64,000 bases of DNA, taken from assembly GCF_029227915.1 (NCBI RefSeq), contig NC_079879.1, positions 5,580,001-5,644,000 on the forward strand, written 5' to 3'. Below, piece by piece: positions 1-12,731 of this stretch. The stretch's first letter is position 1. Each line of letters opens with the position of its first letter. The position numbers and the translations under genes were made by a program. The notes beneath the pieces are model-generated. The model ran no database searches. It had not been told where the DNA came from and saw only the letters and a list, made by a program, of their open reading frames with translations. Source of the stretch: Hydractinia symbiolongicarpus. Its lineage: Eukaryota > Cnidaria > Hydrozoa > Anthoathecata > Hydractiniidae.

Positions 1-2
1 GA

Positions 3-182
3 GTGTTGATAATGCCAGAACCACCTCATTATCTGCCTGTAAGAAGTCAAAGTATCAAACAAAAATCTTTCTCTGAAATCTCTCAGAACTCAGAACAGGA
101 ATGGGAAAAATGTTTATTGATGTATCTTGTTACACTATACATTTCCCACAATCCAGCACATTTATTGTTTTTACACAGTTAA
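3..182 (+). CDS. possible 3' end of an unidentified gene (partial)
   Basis: An open frame enters from the window edge and reads about 60 codons to a TAA at 180-182. The first part is rich in Pro, Ser, Gln and Glu and looks protein-like; the last 20 or so codons are hydrophobic and less convincing. No domain is recognisable and no splice acceptor is visible because the window starts here. It could equally be a chance open frame. Confidence 0.22.
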   Translation: MLIMPEPPHYLPVRSQSIKQKSFSEISQNSEQEWEKCLLMYLVTLYISHNPAHLLFLHS

Positions 183-1296
183 CATCCATTTGAATTCGGT
201 CTATTCATTTTATTATTACGCATGTATGTTTATACTATAAACTTCACATTACACTTCACTAACACTTCGAAATTAAACAGTCTAACTATGAAATTGAACA
301 ATAGATTGTTTTCTAGAAATAGAACATTCGAATTCTATGTCTATGTCTATGAAATCGAACAATTATAAAACAAAACTTGGTATCATACCGATACTAATAC
401 ATACAAAATGTCTAAGTGAAATTCGCTACTTGCTTTTCAAAATTGAAGTAAACAACTAAACACGTGATTTGGTCTGTAAATTACTGATCTGTAAATTAAC
501 CCTTGACGTGATATGAAAAATAAATTTTGATCAAACAGAAAGACATTAGGGTGATCCAATACCATACTAGAATTCATCAAAAAACTTCGCTATTGAGCAG
601 GTTATAGTCACTTTTGTGCTGGGTCAGCAAATTACCTGTCTGTAATTTGTACAAAGTTTGAATAGTAATATCTTTTGAACGTTACGTTTTGAAGACATGG
701 TTCTTACATTTTTTTAGCTCCACTTGATCTCCCCTTTCCAACCATATATAACATGACATATAAATGTGAAATTATTTTTTTGCCGACTGTAAAAGTGATG
801 ACGTCATCCAATTTGGTCCCATGGGACAAAAATTTTTGCCACCCGTATGTTTTTGGTAATTTGGGACCTAAGGAACAACTTTAAATCAAAAAATCACTTT
901 TAACACACATGTGCACACGAAGCTTTATATCAGAACATAGCAGCCCTCACTAGTAGTTTTATGAACAACTTTCACTTTAAAGAATAATGCAAAACTTCAG
1001 AATGTGTTGTGTTTCTAAACGCTGATTGGCTAATTTCCATACGATATTGCAAGAATGTTGAACATGTACGATTAGCTGCGTACAATTTTGAATGTATAAA
1101 CGGTAGCTATGATATGTCGACAAAAATCGGACAAAAGAACGTATCGTGTACTGTTGCTTTAAGAAAGCTGAAATTTTAACTGTTTTTTACGTTTTGAGAC
1201 GCACGCGTAAAGCTCCTTATTAACCTTCGCATTAAAATTTGACTGTTCTCATCAAAATTTCAAATAAATAAAAACATTTCGACAAAATTTAAACTT
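183..1296. other. intergenic, no gene seen
   Basis: AT-rich DNA with many short direct repeats of AATTCGAA/GAAATTGAA type and a CRE-like TGACGTCATC near 798. No open frame, RNA gene or clear mobile element was recognised. Confidence 0.5.
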
Positions 1297-1302
1297 TTTA
1301 TT
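1297..1302 (-). terminator. poly(A) signal AATAAA of the CATSPERE-like gene
   Basis: A canonical AATAAA on the minus strand lies about 25 bases downstream of the stop codon at 1327-1329. This is a suitable distance for a very short 3' UTR. Confidence 0.5.
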
Positions 1303-1326
1303 TCAACAATTACAATGTTTTTATAT

Positions 1327-4300
1327 TTAGTAATAATATTGATAAAGAAAAATCGACAAGACAACAAATCCAAAGAATATAGCAGTGGTCACACGAATTA
1401 TGTCTTCTATCGGTTGCGCTAACGGAGCGTTAACAACATAAACAATAAATTCCGTGGACAAACTGCAAAAAGATATATTTGTAAATGCTGCTTCGATTCT
1501 AAAATGATACAAACCAGAGCCTTTAAACTGAATCGAACTTTTTCTTTCTGGAAACAAAGCAACTACACCACTTATCGTTGAAGTATCAGCCAATAGGAAG
1601 TCTCGTCTGTCATTTTGTTCTGTTACGTAATAGGGATACTCCATCGCAGAGACTTTTGTTCCTCTTTTTACATAAATTTTAGGGACGAGTTTTTCCGTGT
1701 AAGATATTCGATACACTTTGTTGATACAATCTGAATTTTTTATCTGAGAAGATATTTCTTGTTGTTCGGAGCATACGCACTCGTTTCTAAAGAAAAAGGG
1801 TGGGGCTTTTTATTGAAAAACGACTACCAAAACTAAGGACAGTTTCTTACAGTATTATGTGTCAAGTGTCTCGATGTTTAATAAGATTACTAAAGTAAAA
1901 AAAAGAGACCAACCTGTTTCGTTTATCTTTACATTGTTTGTATACATAACCCGTTTGTGTTGCAATATACTTTTCTCTGTACATTTTCATACTCGGGTCT
2001 GCATTATATACATTACTTGTCATCGGTATGGCTTTACCCATTGATGATGGCGGTTGATAATTAGTTGGTAAATCAAAGACCCGATTAATTCCATCATCGT
2101 CTTCGAAATCTGTTTTCAATAGGTCAATGTTGTCATTTATGAAGGGATAATAGAATATCATTTGTTTATTAAACGGACACACACCAGCTATTTTTATAAC
2201 GTGTGATATGTTGTTGCACTTACTATGATAAAACTTTGTTGAAATATTCAAAGTAGTTACGCTAGGGTAAAGCCACTTTTGTTGAAGGTGAATCGTTAAT
2301 CTTTGTTTGGGATGTTCATTTCTATATTTTGTTCGAATATTCAACTGATCTGAATTTGTTACATGTACATCAAGCAATAACCGTGTGAGCAGTTCAGTGG
2401 ATACAAGTTCTGGATTATAAAAAATAAGCTGAGCATTGAGTGTCAGCATTTCCCATGCATCCAAGTAAACAACATTGTCTTCCACGCCATTTAAAATTAA
2501 GGAGACTGGACATGAGTTATCCGGTGTAAACAAAACATCAAATATTGAATGATAACCAGCGGTAAAACATGCCTGTTCAACATCACTGTTCACCTGACCA
2601 GCTAAAATGCTGATGTCAGCAGACATATTATTGGGTGCTATGCTAGTTACATAAGCCTTTAAACTGTTTGTTGATATAGGCATATCCGTAAATACATTTA
2701 AACCGTCTGAGTTATTTGCAAATAAGATGGTACCATTGCTACTAAAATTTACCGACCTGCATATCTGGTCAGCAAAATACATGTTTGTTACGTACCACAA
2801 TTTAGCTTGACAAGTAATTCCGTTTAAATTGTTTGAAGCACCAAAAGAGCAACATCTTGCTGAGGTGTAAGTATTGTTAAGGACTTGAAGAACTTTGCAT
2901 ATAAACTCGTGTTTCAGACAAGACACATAATCATCTATTATAGCTTCTGGCCAAACGTATGATTCCTCTTTAAGCATTAAATAAAAATCTGTCTCGTTTA
3001 ACTGTATCAACAAAATATCTGAATAAGTGAGTAAGTTATTGCTCACTGGTACTGGTCGCTGGATATAATATGTCTCGCTATCCACCTCCTCCTCATGTTT
3101 GGTTACTTGTCGATGCACGCCGTAATAAAACCAAGTAATATATGGTACGAAAAAATCATTATCTTGTGTCTTCAAATATTCATTTAAACGGAACAGTCTA
3201 AATTTTGTTCGAGTAGAGAAAAGAATTGCAGTTAATCTTGAGGATTGGGTATTAGGTCGTTTTTTAAAAGAACAGCCGCCATCTTGGGATATCCATTCCT
3301 AAAAATGAGTTTAGTAGTAATATTTTAACCATAATAATTTTTCCTTATCTTGGATCATTTACTTCCCAAGATACAACAAGACAACAAAATTTCGCAGGAA
3401 TAAGTTTGCGCCAGTGGTTGAGATTTGAGAAATTTTCATGCATAAACCTTACGATAATTGCGGAGATTTTTAAAGTTAAGAAAAATAAAATTAATTAATG
3501 AACAAATAGCAAGATGAACCTATTGCTTTGTCTACAAATTTAAGACAAATTTTGCATGAATTTATTTTTGCCACAAATAAATTTAAAAAACAATTTCGCG
3601 GATAAATTATTAGGCATTTGACAGAATTTTTATAGTTAACAGGGTGAGATTTCCCACCTTTTAGCATATTTTAAAAATTTGCTTTGCAGTGGAAAGAAAA
3701 TTTGGAGGAAATTCTATAGCCAACCAAATTTTCCATACCTCTCTTTCACCTTTCACTTTAAACAAACCATAGCTGTACTGTAGAGTGGTGATGTTGATAG
3801 TGAACACTATTGGTTTACAAAATAAATCTCGAGAAAGACGAAATACATATATGATGGAATTGCCTTCCTCAATGTTGTTTGTAGAAGTTGTATTCTAGTT
3901 AAAAGAGTAAAAAAAAGAAGAAAAAAAATAGTCGCTTATTTGTCGTTAAAATATAAATATATAACTTAATACGTGGTAAGAAAAAGGCTATTGGTTTTTT
4001 TATCTGCGTTACAGCAAAAGATAAAATTTTGGATAAGAGACTAAAAAATTCTATAAGCAAACTAACCTTATAATGCAGCGCAAAGTTTCTTCTTTCAACG
4101 TCGTAATGAAGAGACATCAGAATAGCTTCTGCCAACCAGGTTTTAATAAAGAATAATTTCCATTCCTTAAAAGGATAGTGACTGTACATAATTTCACTTT
4201 TGTTGTTTCTTGTTGTAAGCATGATAGTTTCCAATCCCTCTGGTTGAGGAAGTTTGATGTAACAATAAGATGTATAATGCAGACCAGAAATATTTTGGTT

Positions 4301-5961
4301 AATCAGCGTTTTTACTTTTGTGAATACGATTTCCTGAAAAAAAAGTGTCCACCAAATCGTTTAATATTAAAGAGTCAAGACTTTTGTTCCAAGGTATGAT
4401 AATAATAAACTTAAGCGGACATAAATAATTATTTCCAATTTACATGTGACGCAAATAATAAGGGATTAATCAGACGTCCCTCTCCCTTTAAATTAGTGTA
4501 AATGACTTGTAAGTATATTATTCACTTATTCATATCCTTCCTACATTTTTTTATTATTACTTAAAACCTGCTTATTTTTAAACGCATTCACATTTGGGTA
4601 CAGACAGGAGTAAGGTTAACATACCTTTTACATGCTTTTTTAAGAATAGATTCTGTAAGAATATTCAAGATGAAATAAGACGAAATATTAGGAACATTTC
4701 TAAGAGCATGCTCATCTTAAAATTTTGCGCACAGCGTAAGCAGCAGAAGTTTTGTTTCTTTTCAGCACAAAAAGCAACAATGACCAGTTGAGTCGCTAAA
4801 AATTAGTTTAATTACTAATGAAGCCGTTGTTGTAAAAAACAACACGAAAAGCTTACTAACCTCGGATGTCGTATCATATTTTCCCATGTATAATATATCG
4901 TGCATAAGAACAAAAATGTGATGAAATGTGATGACAAGATGAGTAAGAGATGCATTGGTGCTGATATTGAGGGTTTGGCTTCCAATAGACGATCCCAATA
5001 TCTTTAAAGTCAATAGAAGCGCTATAATGATAAGAAGAGAAGTTTAAATATTTCTACAAATACGTTATATTAGTTGATGAGTCCATCTTAAGAGAAGTGA
5101 GAATGTTTGATGATCTTCATTTTCTTATCAACTTCAAAGCTTCTCTTTAAATCTCTTTAAAAGCCTCAATGAACGACCATTACATAGTATCATTTGAACA
5201 CGCCAGAGAACGTTTTGAAGCTACACCACCTCTCCCAAAAACTTCCTCGTTCTTACAAGAGTGGAACTTTTTTTTTTGCACATTTTTTTAAAACAAAAAG
5301 GGAAATGGCAGGAAAAAGTGAAGCCTTTGGATAAAAAAAGTATATAACTAGCTAGCTAGCTAGCTAGCTAATAAAAATATAATCTGTTTATACCATTTCT
5401 CTTGCTGTCATGGAGTACTATGTACTCCATTTCTTGATTGCATGGAATTTTGACAATAAACTCTTTACTGCTACTCAATAGGCTCATGCTTCTCGAAAAT
5501 AAATTTCCAACCTGACGAGAAATAATTGTAATGCTACCAGAAACAATAATCTGTCCCACATCTGATAAAATATCTAAGTGCCAGTTTGACGGGATAAAAA
5601 CAAACGATTCTTCTGCAGAGCCAAAGTCCGTCTCTACCAGATTTAAAGTAAAACAAAGCGATGTAATATTTTTTTTTACTGTTATGTTACCAAAACTTGT
5701 ATACGTTCCATTGTATAGCTGAAATTTGAAAATATCACCAAAAGCCCCCAAAACAGGAGTGAAGCTTGTTGAGTTGTAAAATTGACATTGTATTCTTAAT
5801 GTGTTGTTGTTTTTCACTTGATAAAACATTTTCAAATCAAGTTTTCCATATCTTGTTTCGCTAGAATGTAAAGAGTTGACATCGCAAAATACTTCTGCTT
5901 TTATTGCCATTTTAACTAAACCAGGCACAAGTAATAACATGAATTTCAAATAAGTCGCCAT
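1327..5961 (-). CDS. CATSPERE: CatSper auxiliary subunit epsilon-like (CATSPERE), five exons
   Basis: Predicted auxiliary subunit of the CatSper sperm calcium channel: a single-pass flagellar membrane protein with a large extracellular part. Exons on the minus strand are 5961-5394, 5021-4861, 4333-4067, 3298-1914 and 1786-1327. All have GT/AG borders and the phases join without a break to 946 aa, close to the roughly 950 aa of mammalian CATSPERE. The chosen ATG (5961, context AAAATGGCG) begins a hydrophobic signal peptide; an earlier in-frame Met lies five codons upstream. Many N-glycosylation sequons and paired cysteines mark an ectodomain. The Cys-rich stretch spliced across exons 4 and 5 (TGYVYKQC, then NECVCSEQ and SDC) and the membrane-proximal segment (SGLYHFRI, then FCSL) are typical of the CATSPERD/E family. 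One transmembrane helix ends the protein, leaving only a few Tyr residues. Overall length favours epsilon over delta, but the two are related and the assignment is by eye. Confidence 0.8.
5349..5371. repeat. (CTAG)n microsatellite
   Basis: Perfect CTAG tetranucleotide repeat of about five and a half units, in intron 1 of the CATSPERE-like gene just beyond the donor site. Confidence 0.85.
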
Positions 5962-7312
5962 TTTGAATGAAATCAAAAATATATTCGAATCAAATATTCG
6001 AATAGAGTCTTATAGACCTGGTTTTTACATGCATTATGGAGATTTAATAAAAAATTCTTAATGGAAGATTTAATAAAAAAATCTTAAAAGAATAAGGGCA
6101 ATGCTGCTAGCTTAAACTATTAGCGGTGGATTGGAATGGCGTCTTCAATATTTGCAGTTGAAAGAACGCATGAAAAAAAAAGAAAAGAAGAGATGATGTG
6201 AGTTCGCCTACCACGAAAACCGAGTCTGGCAAGTTTGTATAAGCAATATGATATCTTTCCTTTAAATGGCCTCAGCATTTTGCTAAAAACTAGCCTTGTA
6301 ACTTATTATTGAGGTAAACAAATGTAATCGCGCAAGCTAACTGTAAAATACTATCTTGTTGGATAAAGTTGAGAATTCTAGTAGAATGTTGTATCGATTT
6401 TGCATAGCGATTTGCACTCATTGCCATATTAACACTCAAATGAAATGATAATTTAGTTGATAAATTTTTTTCAATAATGATTCCTGTCTAGCAATTTTTT
6501 TTGTTGAACAAAAATATGTATTTTGAGAATGTTTGTGCTTGTTCTTAAAAAAAACTTAAAAAGTACAAAACATTTTTTTGTCTATTTTTCACTACTACTT
6601 CAAGTCAATTTGGTGAAATAAACAGCGCTAATCCTGATTTTTTAAAGAAACTGATTTATATTTATGTGGATTGTCATTGGATAAAATGTTTTCCATCATT
6701 AAACGCTCAACATTATTTTTGTCAATCCGATATTTTCATCAAACATTCAACATTATTCAGTTATTACCAATAGGTATATTGCCTTGAAAGTAAAAAAAAT
6801 TGTCTTTGCTTAAAACTATTATGGTCATACAACACGGCTGTTTCAGCTAGCGAGATTTCGGAAACTCAGACTGCGCATGTCAAAAAAAAATTTAAAATAA
6901 GGACTGGGGCGAGTTGCGCTTAAAAGTAAACAAATTTTAGGGTAGCTAGCACCAGGTTTAATAGGCATTTTAATCACATAAACCAACTTAAGGACTGGAA
7001 ACTAAGTGGTTTAAATAAAATATAGTCCTATACCAATAAGATTAATTCAAATACAAAGCTATTCGCTTGTTGCCTAGCTAAAACAAAACAAAAACTTTCA
7101 ACCTCCATTTTGAAGACTGTGGACACCATGCCAACTTAAAGCAAAATATTTTCAGATACGAAGTTATCCCACAGATAATTTTTATAAAAATCATTCCAAG
7201 ATAGTTACGAGATACGAATAAAAAAAGAACTGTAGGTGTATCAGTACATTACGAATTGATATTGTATCAAACATTAGGTACTTTTTTTTCAAAATTTTTG
7301 TTAAAGTTCAAG
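5962..7312. promoter_or_regulatory. divergent intergenic region between CATSPERE-like and RAG1-N-like genes
   Basis: The two flanking genes start outward from this 1.35-kb region, so it must contain both promoters. It is AT-rich with AATATTCGAAT repeats near 5975-6003. No TATA box or other element could be singled out. No open frame of note. Confidence 0.35.
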
Positions 7313-10300
7313 ATGGCTACTGGGGATTTACACCTAGCTCGGTTGAACAAGCTGTGTCGAATATGTGGAAACACTCTGCCTGGACGATCACATATTGTCC
7401 AAGAGCACATAAAGAACTTGGACAGTATTTTCAGAGCTGATTTTTATTCTGATCGGGCAGGCATTCACCCAAAAAAATTCTGTCACTCGTGCTTTGCTAC
7501 AATAAGTAATGTCCTAAAACGTGACTCAGCTACCGCTATTGTGCCTGTTAAATGGTATACACATAAAGACACCGAGTGCAAAACATGCATATTAAGTGCA
7601 CAAAAAAAGAGAGGTGGCAAACCTATGAAAAGAAGGGGCGGTGGTAACCCAACACACAAAGCTGTGGATTCCGCAGAAAAAACTTGGACACCCCTAGAAC
7701 TTAATAAAATTTACAGAAAAACCTCTGAACTTTTTGACTATAGTGGAAACGTTCTCTCAGACATAAATATCAGTGAAGGCAACTGGGAACATCTGATTTG
7801 TGCTTTGTGTAGCAATATTTTAAAAAGGCCATTAATGATAAACCAATGTAACCACGTGTTTTGTGCCTTGTGTTTAACAAATTGGTTGGAAAATTCAAAT
7901 AGATGTCCCACCTGCAGCATCCCAACAACACCCGGGGATGTCTCGCCTGGTTTGTGCATTTCCAGGATTTTAAACACACGAGTTGTCAAGGGAACATGTG
8001 GTTGTTCATTTAAACTGCTGTCTGCACAATCGCACACATGCTCTCCAGCATTGTCATTTACAACACTAGAGATGATGCAGTTGAGCCCTTCCAAGCCTGT
8101 ACCGAAAAAGGTAGAAGAATGCATTGCTCATGTGGTTGGAATAAAAATGCAGCAGTCAAACTTGCCGAATAAAACTGTCCAATTGCCCAGTGGAAGTTCA
8201 CAAGTAAGATTACTTATGTATGGAGTGGACTCAGTAAAAGTGATTTGACATTGACTTTTTTTAACAAGCAACTGATTTTCAAACGGCTGATAAAGCAAAA
8301 AATTTTGATCTTAGCAATTTTAAGGCTGAAATCAAAACTGAAAATAAGTTGCTTTTGTATATGTCTATATATGTGCATACCTAGGTTATCATTTTTTTAC
8401 AATTCCAGTGAAATGTTTCTTATACACATTTTTTATACAAAAAACAAGCCATAATAAGAACAAGACAAATTTTAAAATGTTCAGAGTAAATAATTAAAAA
8501 TAATAATAAATATAAGTAAGTGGCTAGAGGGGTCACAGAATATAGGAAGTTTTGGGGGTCAATAAAAACCATTCTATATATTAGGAGATTTACTAAAATT
8601 TTGATGTGCCCACCCTAAATGCTAAGGCGTCTACATCGTTAAGTGATCTTATATAAAAAATGTGTATAACTACTTTATACAAAAATACAAAACTATGCTA
8701 TGTTATATTAAAAATAATGTACACATAATTGTCTGTAACAATATGATAATTTTAATAGTAATATTACATTTTACATAAAACAAATTAATAACATATGTTC
8801 CATATTTTAGCCATTGACAATAACACCCATTAGAATTCCTCGCAAGTCTTCTGATGAAACATGTGAAAGGAATGTGCGGAAAAGAGCAAATACAGCCAAG
8901 GAGTTAATCCATCTGATGTCTGGTGAAGAAACCCAATCTGTCACAAAACAGACCACAGCACTGCTAAAGTCTATGGAAGAAAGTGACAGAAATACTATCA
9001 TTAAAAATTTGGGTACAGAAGTCATTATTCCAGCCAATCACATCACAGCAATGAAATCAAATTTAAACATGCCATGGAATCAACTACGTGAAATATCACG
9101 TTGGTTGAAAACATTCAACATAAAAATTGAATCAGAAAAAAAAGCAAGAAGTGTCGCTGCTGAATGGGTAGGCCAAGGACTGAGAGTTGAGCTGGCTCCT
9201 CTCACCAAATTATCAGTTGGAAACAGGGTATCCGTTATACCTAGGCCCTGAGAAGAAAATCACAGAATTAGAATTAGAAATCTCAACCTTGGGAAACAAC
9301 AAAAGAATTTTAGTGGGTATGATCATTTTTATTACCTAAGTAATTTTTTGTGATATTCGCAAATGTTTTTTTGTCTGGAAATTCCAAGAAATTTAATTCC
9401 CGAAAAAAAACTTTCCAAAATTATAATTTTCATTCTGATCTTATGATGCAAGCCTTATATTCTCTCCAATCTAAAGCTATGTTTAATAGTTTGTTCATCT
9501 TATTTTAGGTGTTGGTCCTTGTGCTTCTTCAATAGATAAAACGCTGCAAAAAATGGGTGTTGAACGTCAGGCCTACCATGGCCAAAGTTTTATCGGCAAC
9601 CATGTACATAAATTGCTAAAGGTTTGTTAATACTAACAATAATGTAGCAATTTAAAAATAACATATTTAAAGAAAATTAAAAAAACAATCTTGCTCTTAT
9701 AGAAAGAAAACATCCAAAATTTAACATCCAGCATTAAAGAGATTGTTGCAGCACAAAAGCATGATGACCAGCTTATTCACAGTGTGAATTTAGAAATGGA
9801 TAAGTACGACATGTTATTTACTTACTTTGCAGAAGTTCATAACATTTACAATTCGGCAAAATATCTGTCATGTGAGGAAATACTGGCTTTAGGTGAGAAA
9901 CTTGTTCCTTTTTTTAATAATAAATAAGTTTTTTTTAAAATTTCATGTGCCAAAAACAAAACAAAAAGAAAGAATAATATACATATAGTACATAATTCTA
10001 GAAATTTCAATTAATAAATTCATGATGCATCTGCGAACTAACTGGCCAAAAGTTAATATTTCACCAAAACTGCATATGCTTGAAGATCATGTCACTGAGT
10101 TCATAGCAAAATGGAATGTTGGATTTGGGTTTTATGGCGAACAAGGTAAACAGCCACTTAAATTTGTAACCTGGTAACACCAAAATTTGTGTTTTTTACC
10201 AAAATGTGTTATTTTTCAGAAAATGTGTAGCTAGCTAGCTTAAATGTCAAATTATAACATTTTTAAGGTGGAGAAAGCTTGCATCATGAAATCAACAGGA

Positions 10301-10440
10301 TGTCGAGCAGGTACAGCTGCATCAAAAACCCAGTCGAGCGGTTACGAAATACATTAAAGCAACATTTTGTTAATGTAAATCCTGAATCGAGCCAATTAAA
10401 ACCAAAAATTAAAAAAAGAAAAATTGCACGTGAAGAATAA
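7313..10440 (+). CDS. RAG1 N-terminal-like zinc/RING protein fused to an uncharacterised conserved domain (frame broken by one base)
   Basis: Exons 7313-8203, 8811-9316, 9509-9621, 9703-9892, 10002-10145 and 10268-10440, all with GT/AG borders. The ATG at 7313 (AAGATGGCT) is preferred over an in-frame Met 19 codons upstream. Exon 1 reads like the non-core N-terminus of vertebrate RAG1: CRICG near residue 15, then IHPKKFCHSC, WYTH with CKTC, a basic stretch, and a C3HC4 RING finger (about residues 163-200: CALC, CNHVFCALC, CPTC). RAG1's RING is an E3 ubiquitin ligase; that activity here is only inference. The remaining exons do not resemble the RAG1 catalytic core. They carry motifs (EWVGQGL, RQAYHGQSFIGNH, YGEQGGES, NPVERLR) that I associate with uncharacterised invertebrate proteins. 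The frame of exon 2 stops at 9249-9251. Without one C in the CCC at 9246-9248 all six exons would be open (671 codons), so this is either a recent pseudogene, a polymorphism or a sequencing error. Confidence 0.75.
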
Positions 10441-12105
10441 CTTTTAGACTTACAGCTTAGATAGCTAGTTATATCTTTAACTGCATATTAGCATTACTTT
10501 GCAAGCTCCTTTAGTCTTTGCATTATTTCAAAGGTGGATCAGCTGGTCTAGAAAGAAAAAGAATTGAACAGTTAATTAGCTTACTACATGCATAGTTCAT
10601 TTTTATTTGACTTTTTGTCGAGCTTACGTTAGTAGTGTATGAGACGCAGAAACCTTATTTAGAGTTACAGAATTGTTTATATAGAATGTTGTTTAGTGTT
10701 GTTATTCTGTGAAATATTAGCTTAGTAAACTACAACAGTTTTAATGCCTACAATAAATCATACAGTAGATTATGTCAAAGAGGGAGTTAAAATTTTCAGG
10801 TTTTACACTAACTTTTATTGCCAGAATTCAGCGCTCTAGCATTCTTTCAGAAGTACTGATACAGTTTTTTCGTTTTTCTTACCTTGTAGATGAGCCTTTC
10901 AGCTTTCCAAAAATATATAATACACCAGCCACATAACTTCGCAACGTCCACAAAACCAAAAATTAGTTGGAACAAGTTGCCATGTTAATTTTAACAAAAA
11001 AAAGTATGCCTTCAAAACTGCCACAGTATTACTCCAACAGCATGCTTGTCGCAAAGGTAAAAGAAAGATTTAGCTTCCAGCGTGTTGAAATGCTTTAAAA
11101 AACTAAATTAAATCCACTGAAATAGATTCTATCATGCAAAAGCGATTTCAAAAAGTTAGTTACTTATTTATCATGATTGTTTTTATTTGCGCCCGCCATC
11201 TTGCGCCTCAACGTGGCCGTAATTATTGACGCATGCGCAGTCTTAGTTTCCGCTCTGAAACAGCCGTGACAACAAAAGTCCTATGTTTTATCGTAGGAAA
11301 TTTCCTAGTAAAAGGCCGTGGAACACCCAGCGATCAACACCGGCCTGTCCCTAATAATTTCAAGGTTTAAAAGAGTGAACAAGTGTTGGGGTTGTGTTGA
11401 ATCTCTGTGAAATACTTTTTTAGGAAGTTCCAGGTGTGGCAGTTTGGGATAACAACAACAATAATATTTGTATAGATTGTAAAAAAAAAGTATGTTAATA
11501 TTTATACATAAAATCCAAAAAAACTGGCAGTAATGAATTAGTAACACAATATTTAAGTGGCTAAACAGATGTGTACATCGTACATTACCGTTTTAAACAT
11601 CTTAGGTCCTAGATTCCTGGATACGAGGAATGTTTTGTTTTAGATAATTTTGTTCAACGGTAATGCTTGCCACCAGGATTTTTTAATACATTATCAGGCT
11701 AAGATACTTTGAAAAGTGTTTAGGAATTCGTTTCAGTAAGGTAAGCGTTTTGTACTTTCTCTCTCTTACACCCCTGTTTGTAACTACCCATATTTCCTAT
11801 AAAAACAGGAAAAATAGAACCAGGGTAACAAAAAAATAAAACGTGCTGGGCACGAAATGGCATTTAAAATTGTTTTCTGAAATAATAAAAAACTAACGCA
11901 AGAAAACCTTTCTGCTAAAATGTTTTTTGTAAATAAATCTAAATAAATCTAGCAAATAAACATAGCAAAAAAACTGCATAAGATTTTTTCTTGACATATT
12001 ATATTAATCAAGAATATTTATAAAACGATCAATTCCCCCTACCTGTGCATTTTACATTTTCAGTGCGATTCATAAGCATTTTAAGCGTCATTATAAGTCA
12101 TCATC
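10441..12105. other. intergenic, no gene seen
   Basis: An AATAAA near 10751 may serve the upstream gene. The rest is AT-rich without a convincing open frame. A palindromic GCGCATGCGC-like motif (gcatgcgc) occurs near 11232. Confidence 0.4.
12018..12026 (+). promoter_or_regulatory. possible TATA box of the first Kazal gene
   Basis: TTTATAAAA about 80 bases before the ATG at 12106. A polypyrimidine-rich stretch ending in AG (about 12050-12062) follows it and could be a 5' UTR splice acceptor. Both are suggestions from position and sequence only. Confidence 0.3.
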
Positions 12106-12731
12106 ATGCGATTTAGCTGTGTTTTAGTATTTTTAGTTGTTGCTATGGTTGCAGGTTCGTTGCACTTATTTTTTAGGATAAGAGTCTGTCATACTTTGAG
12201 AACGACTGGACAATTTATACAATATAATGATAAATTGTGAATTTGAGATGACATTAATTAAGTATAGAGAGTATTCGGAAACAGGTTTATAAAGGCTAAT
12301 TCAGTGGTCTAAATACAGCTCTCGCTATCAAGTGATGTGTACTTAACATACGCGTGTATCAATCTTTTTAGTTTTTTTAGTTTATATAATTATTCTATAT
12401 TTCTTTCTTTTATGTTATAGGCACTATGGCCGGTGGGTGTCCATCCGGTTGTCCATTTCATTACGCTCCTGTCTGTGCTTCCAATGGAGAAACATACACA
12501 AACCAATGTCTGATGGAGCTTGCAGCATGTGAACTCAAAGTCGAGTTATTTGTGATAAGAGATGAACCCTGTGGTAAGGTTTTTTTCATATTTACGGTTT
12601 TCATTTTTTACGCTTTTAGGAACCTTTAATTTTTTTTCAAAATTGCTTACTTTTAACCTATTTTTGTGCCCAAAGAATGCCGGTTGTGAAAATCCGTATT
12701 TACGTTTTTATTTTTAGAAAAAAAGAAGTGA
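12106..12731 (+). CDS. secreted single-Kazal-domain protein 1
   Basis: Three exons: 12106-12154 (signal peptide), 12421-12573 (Kazal domain) and 12718-12731 (four codons and the stop). All introns are phase 1. Exon 1 encodes MRFSCVLVFLVVAMVAG, a clean secretory leader. Exon 2 has six cysteines in Kazal spacing with the hallmark PVCASNGETYTNQCLMELAAC and a closing Cys. Kazal domains are canonical serine-protease inhibitors that act in the extracellular space; the P1 region lies in the short loop around CPFHYAP. The mature protein is only about 55 aa and ends in a basic EKKK tail. An AATAAA at about 13001 is a plausible poly(A) signal. The small last exon is the least certain part. A paralogue follows immediately on the same strand. 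Confidence 0.82.
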
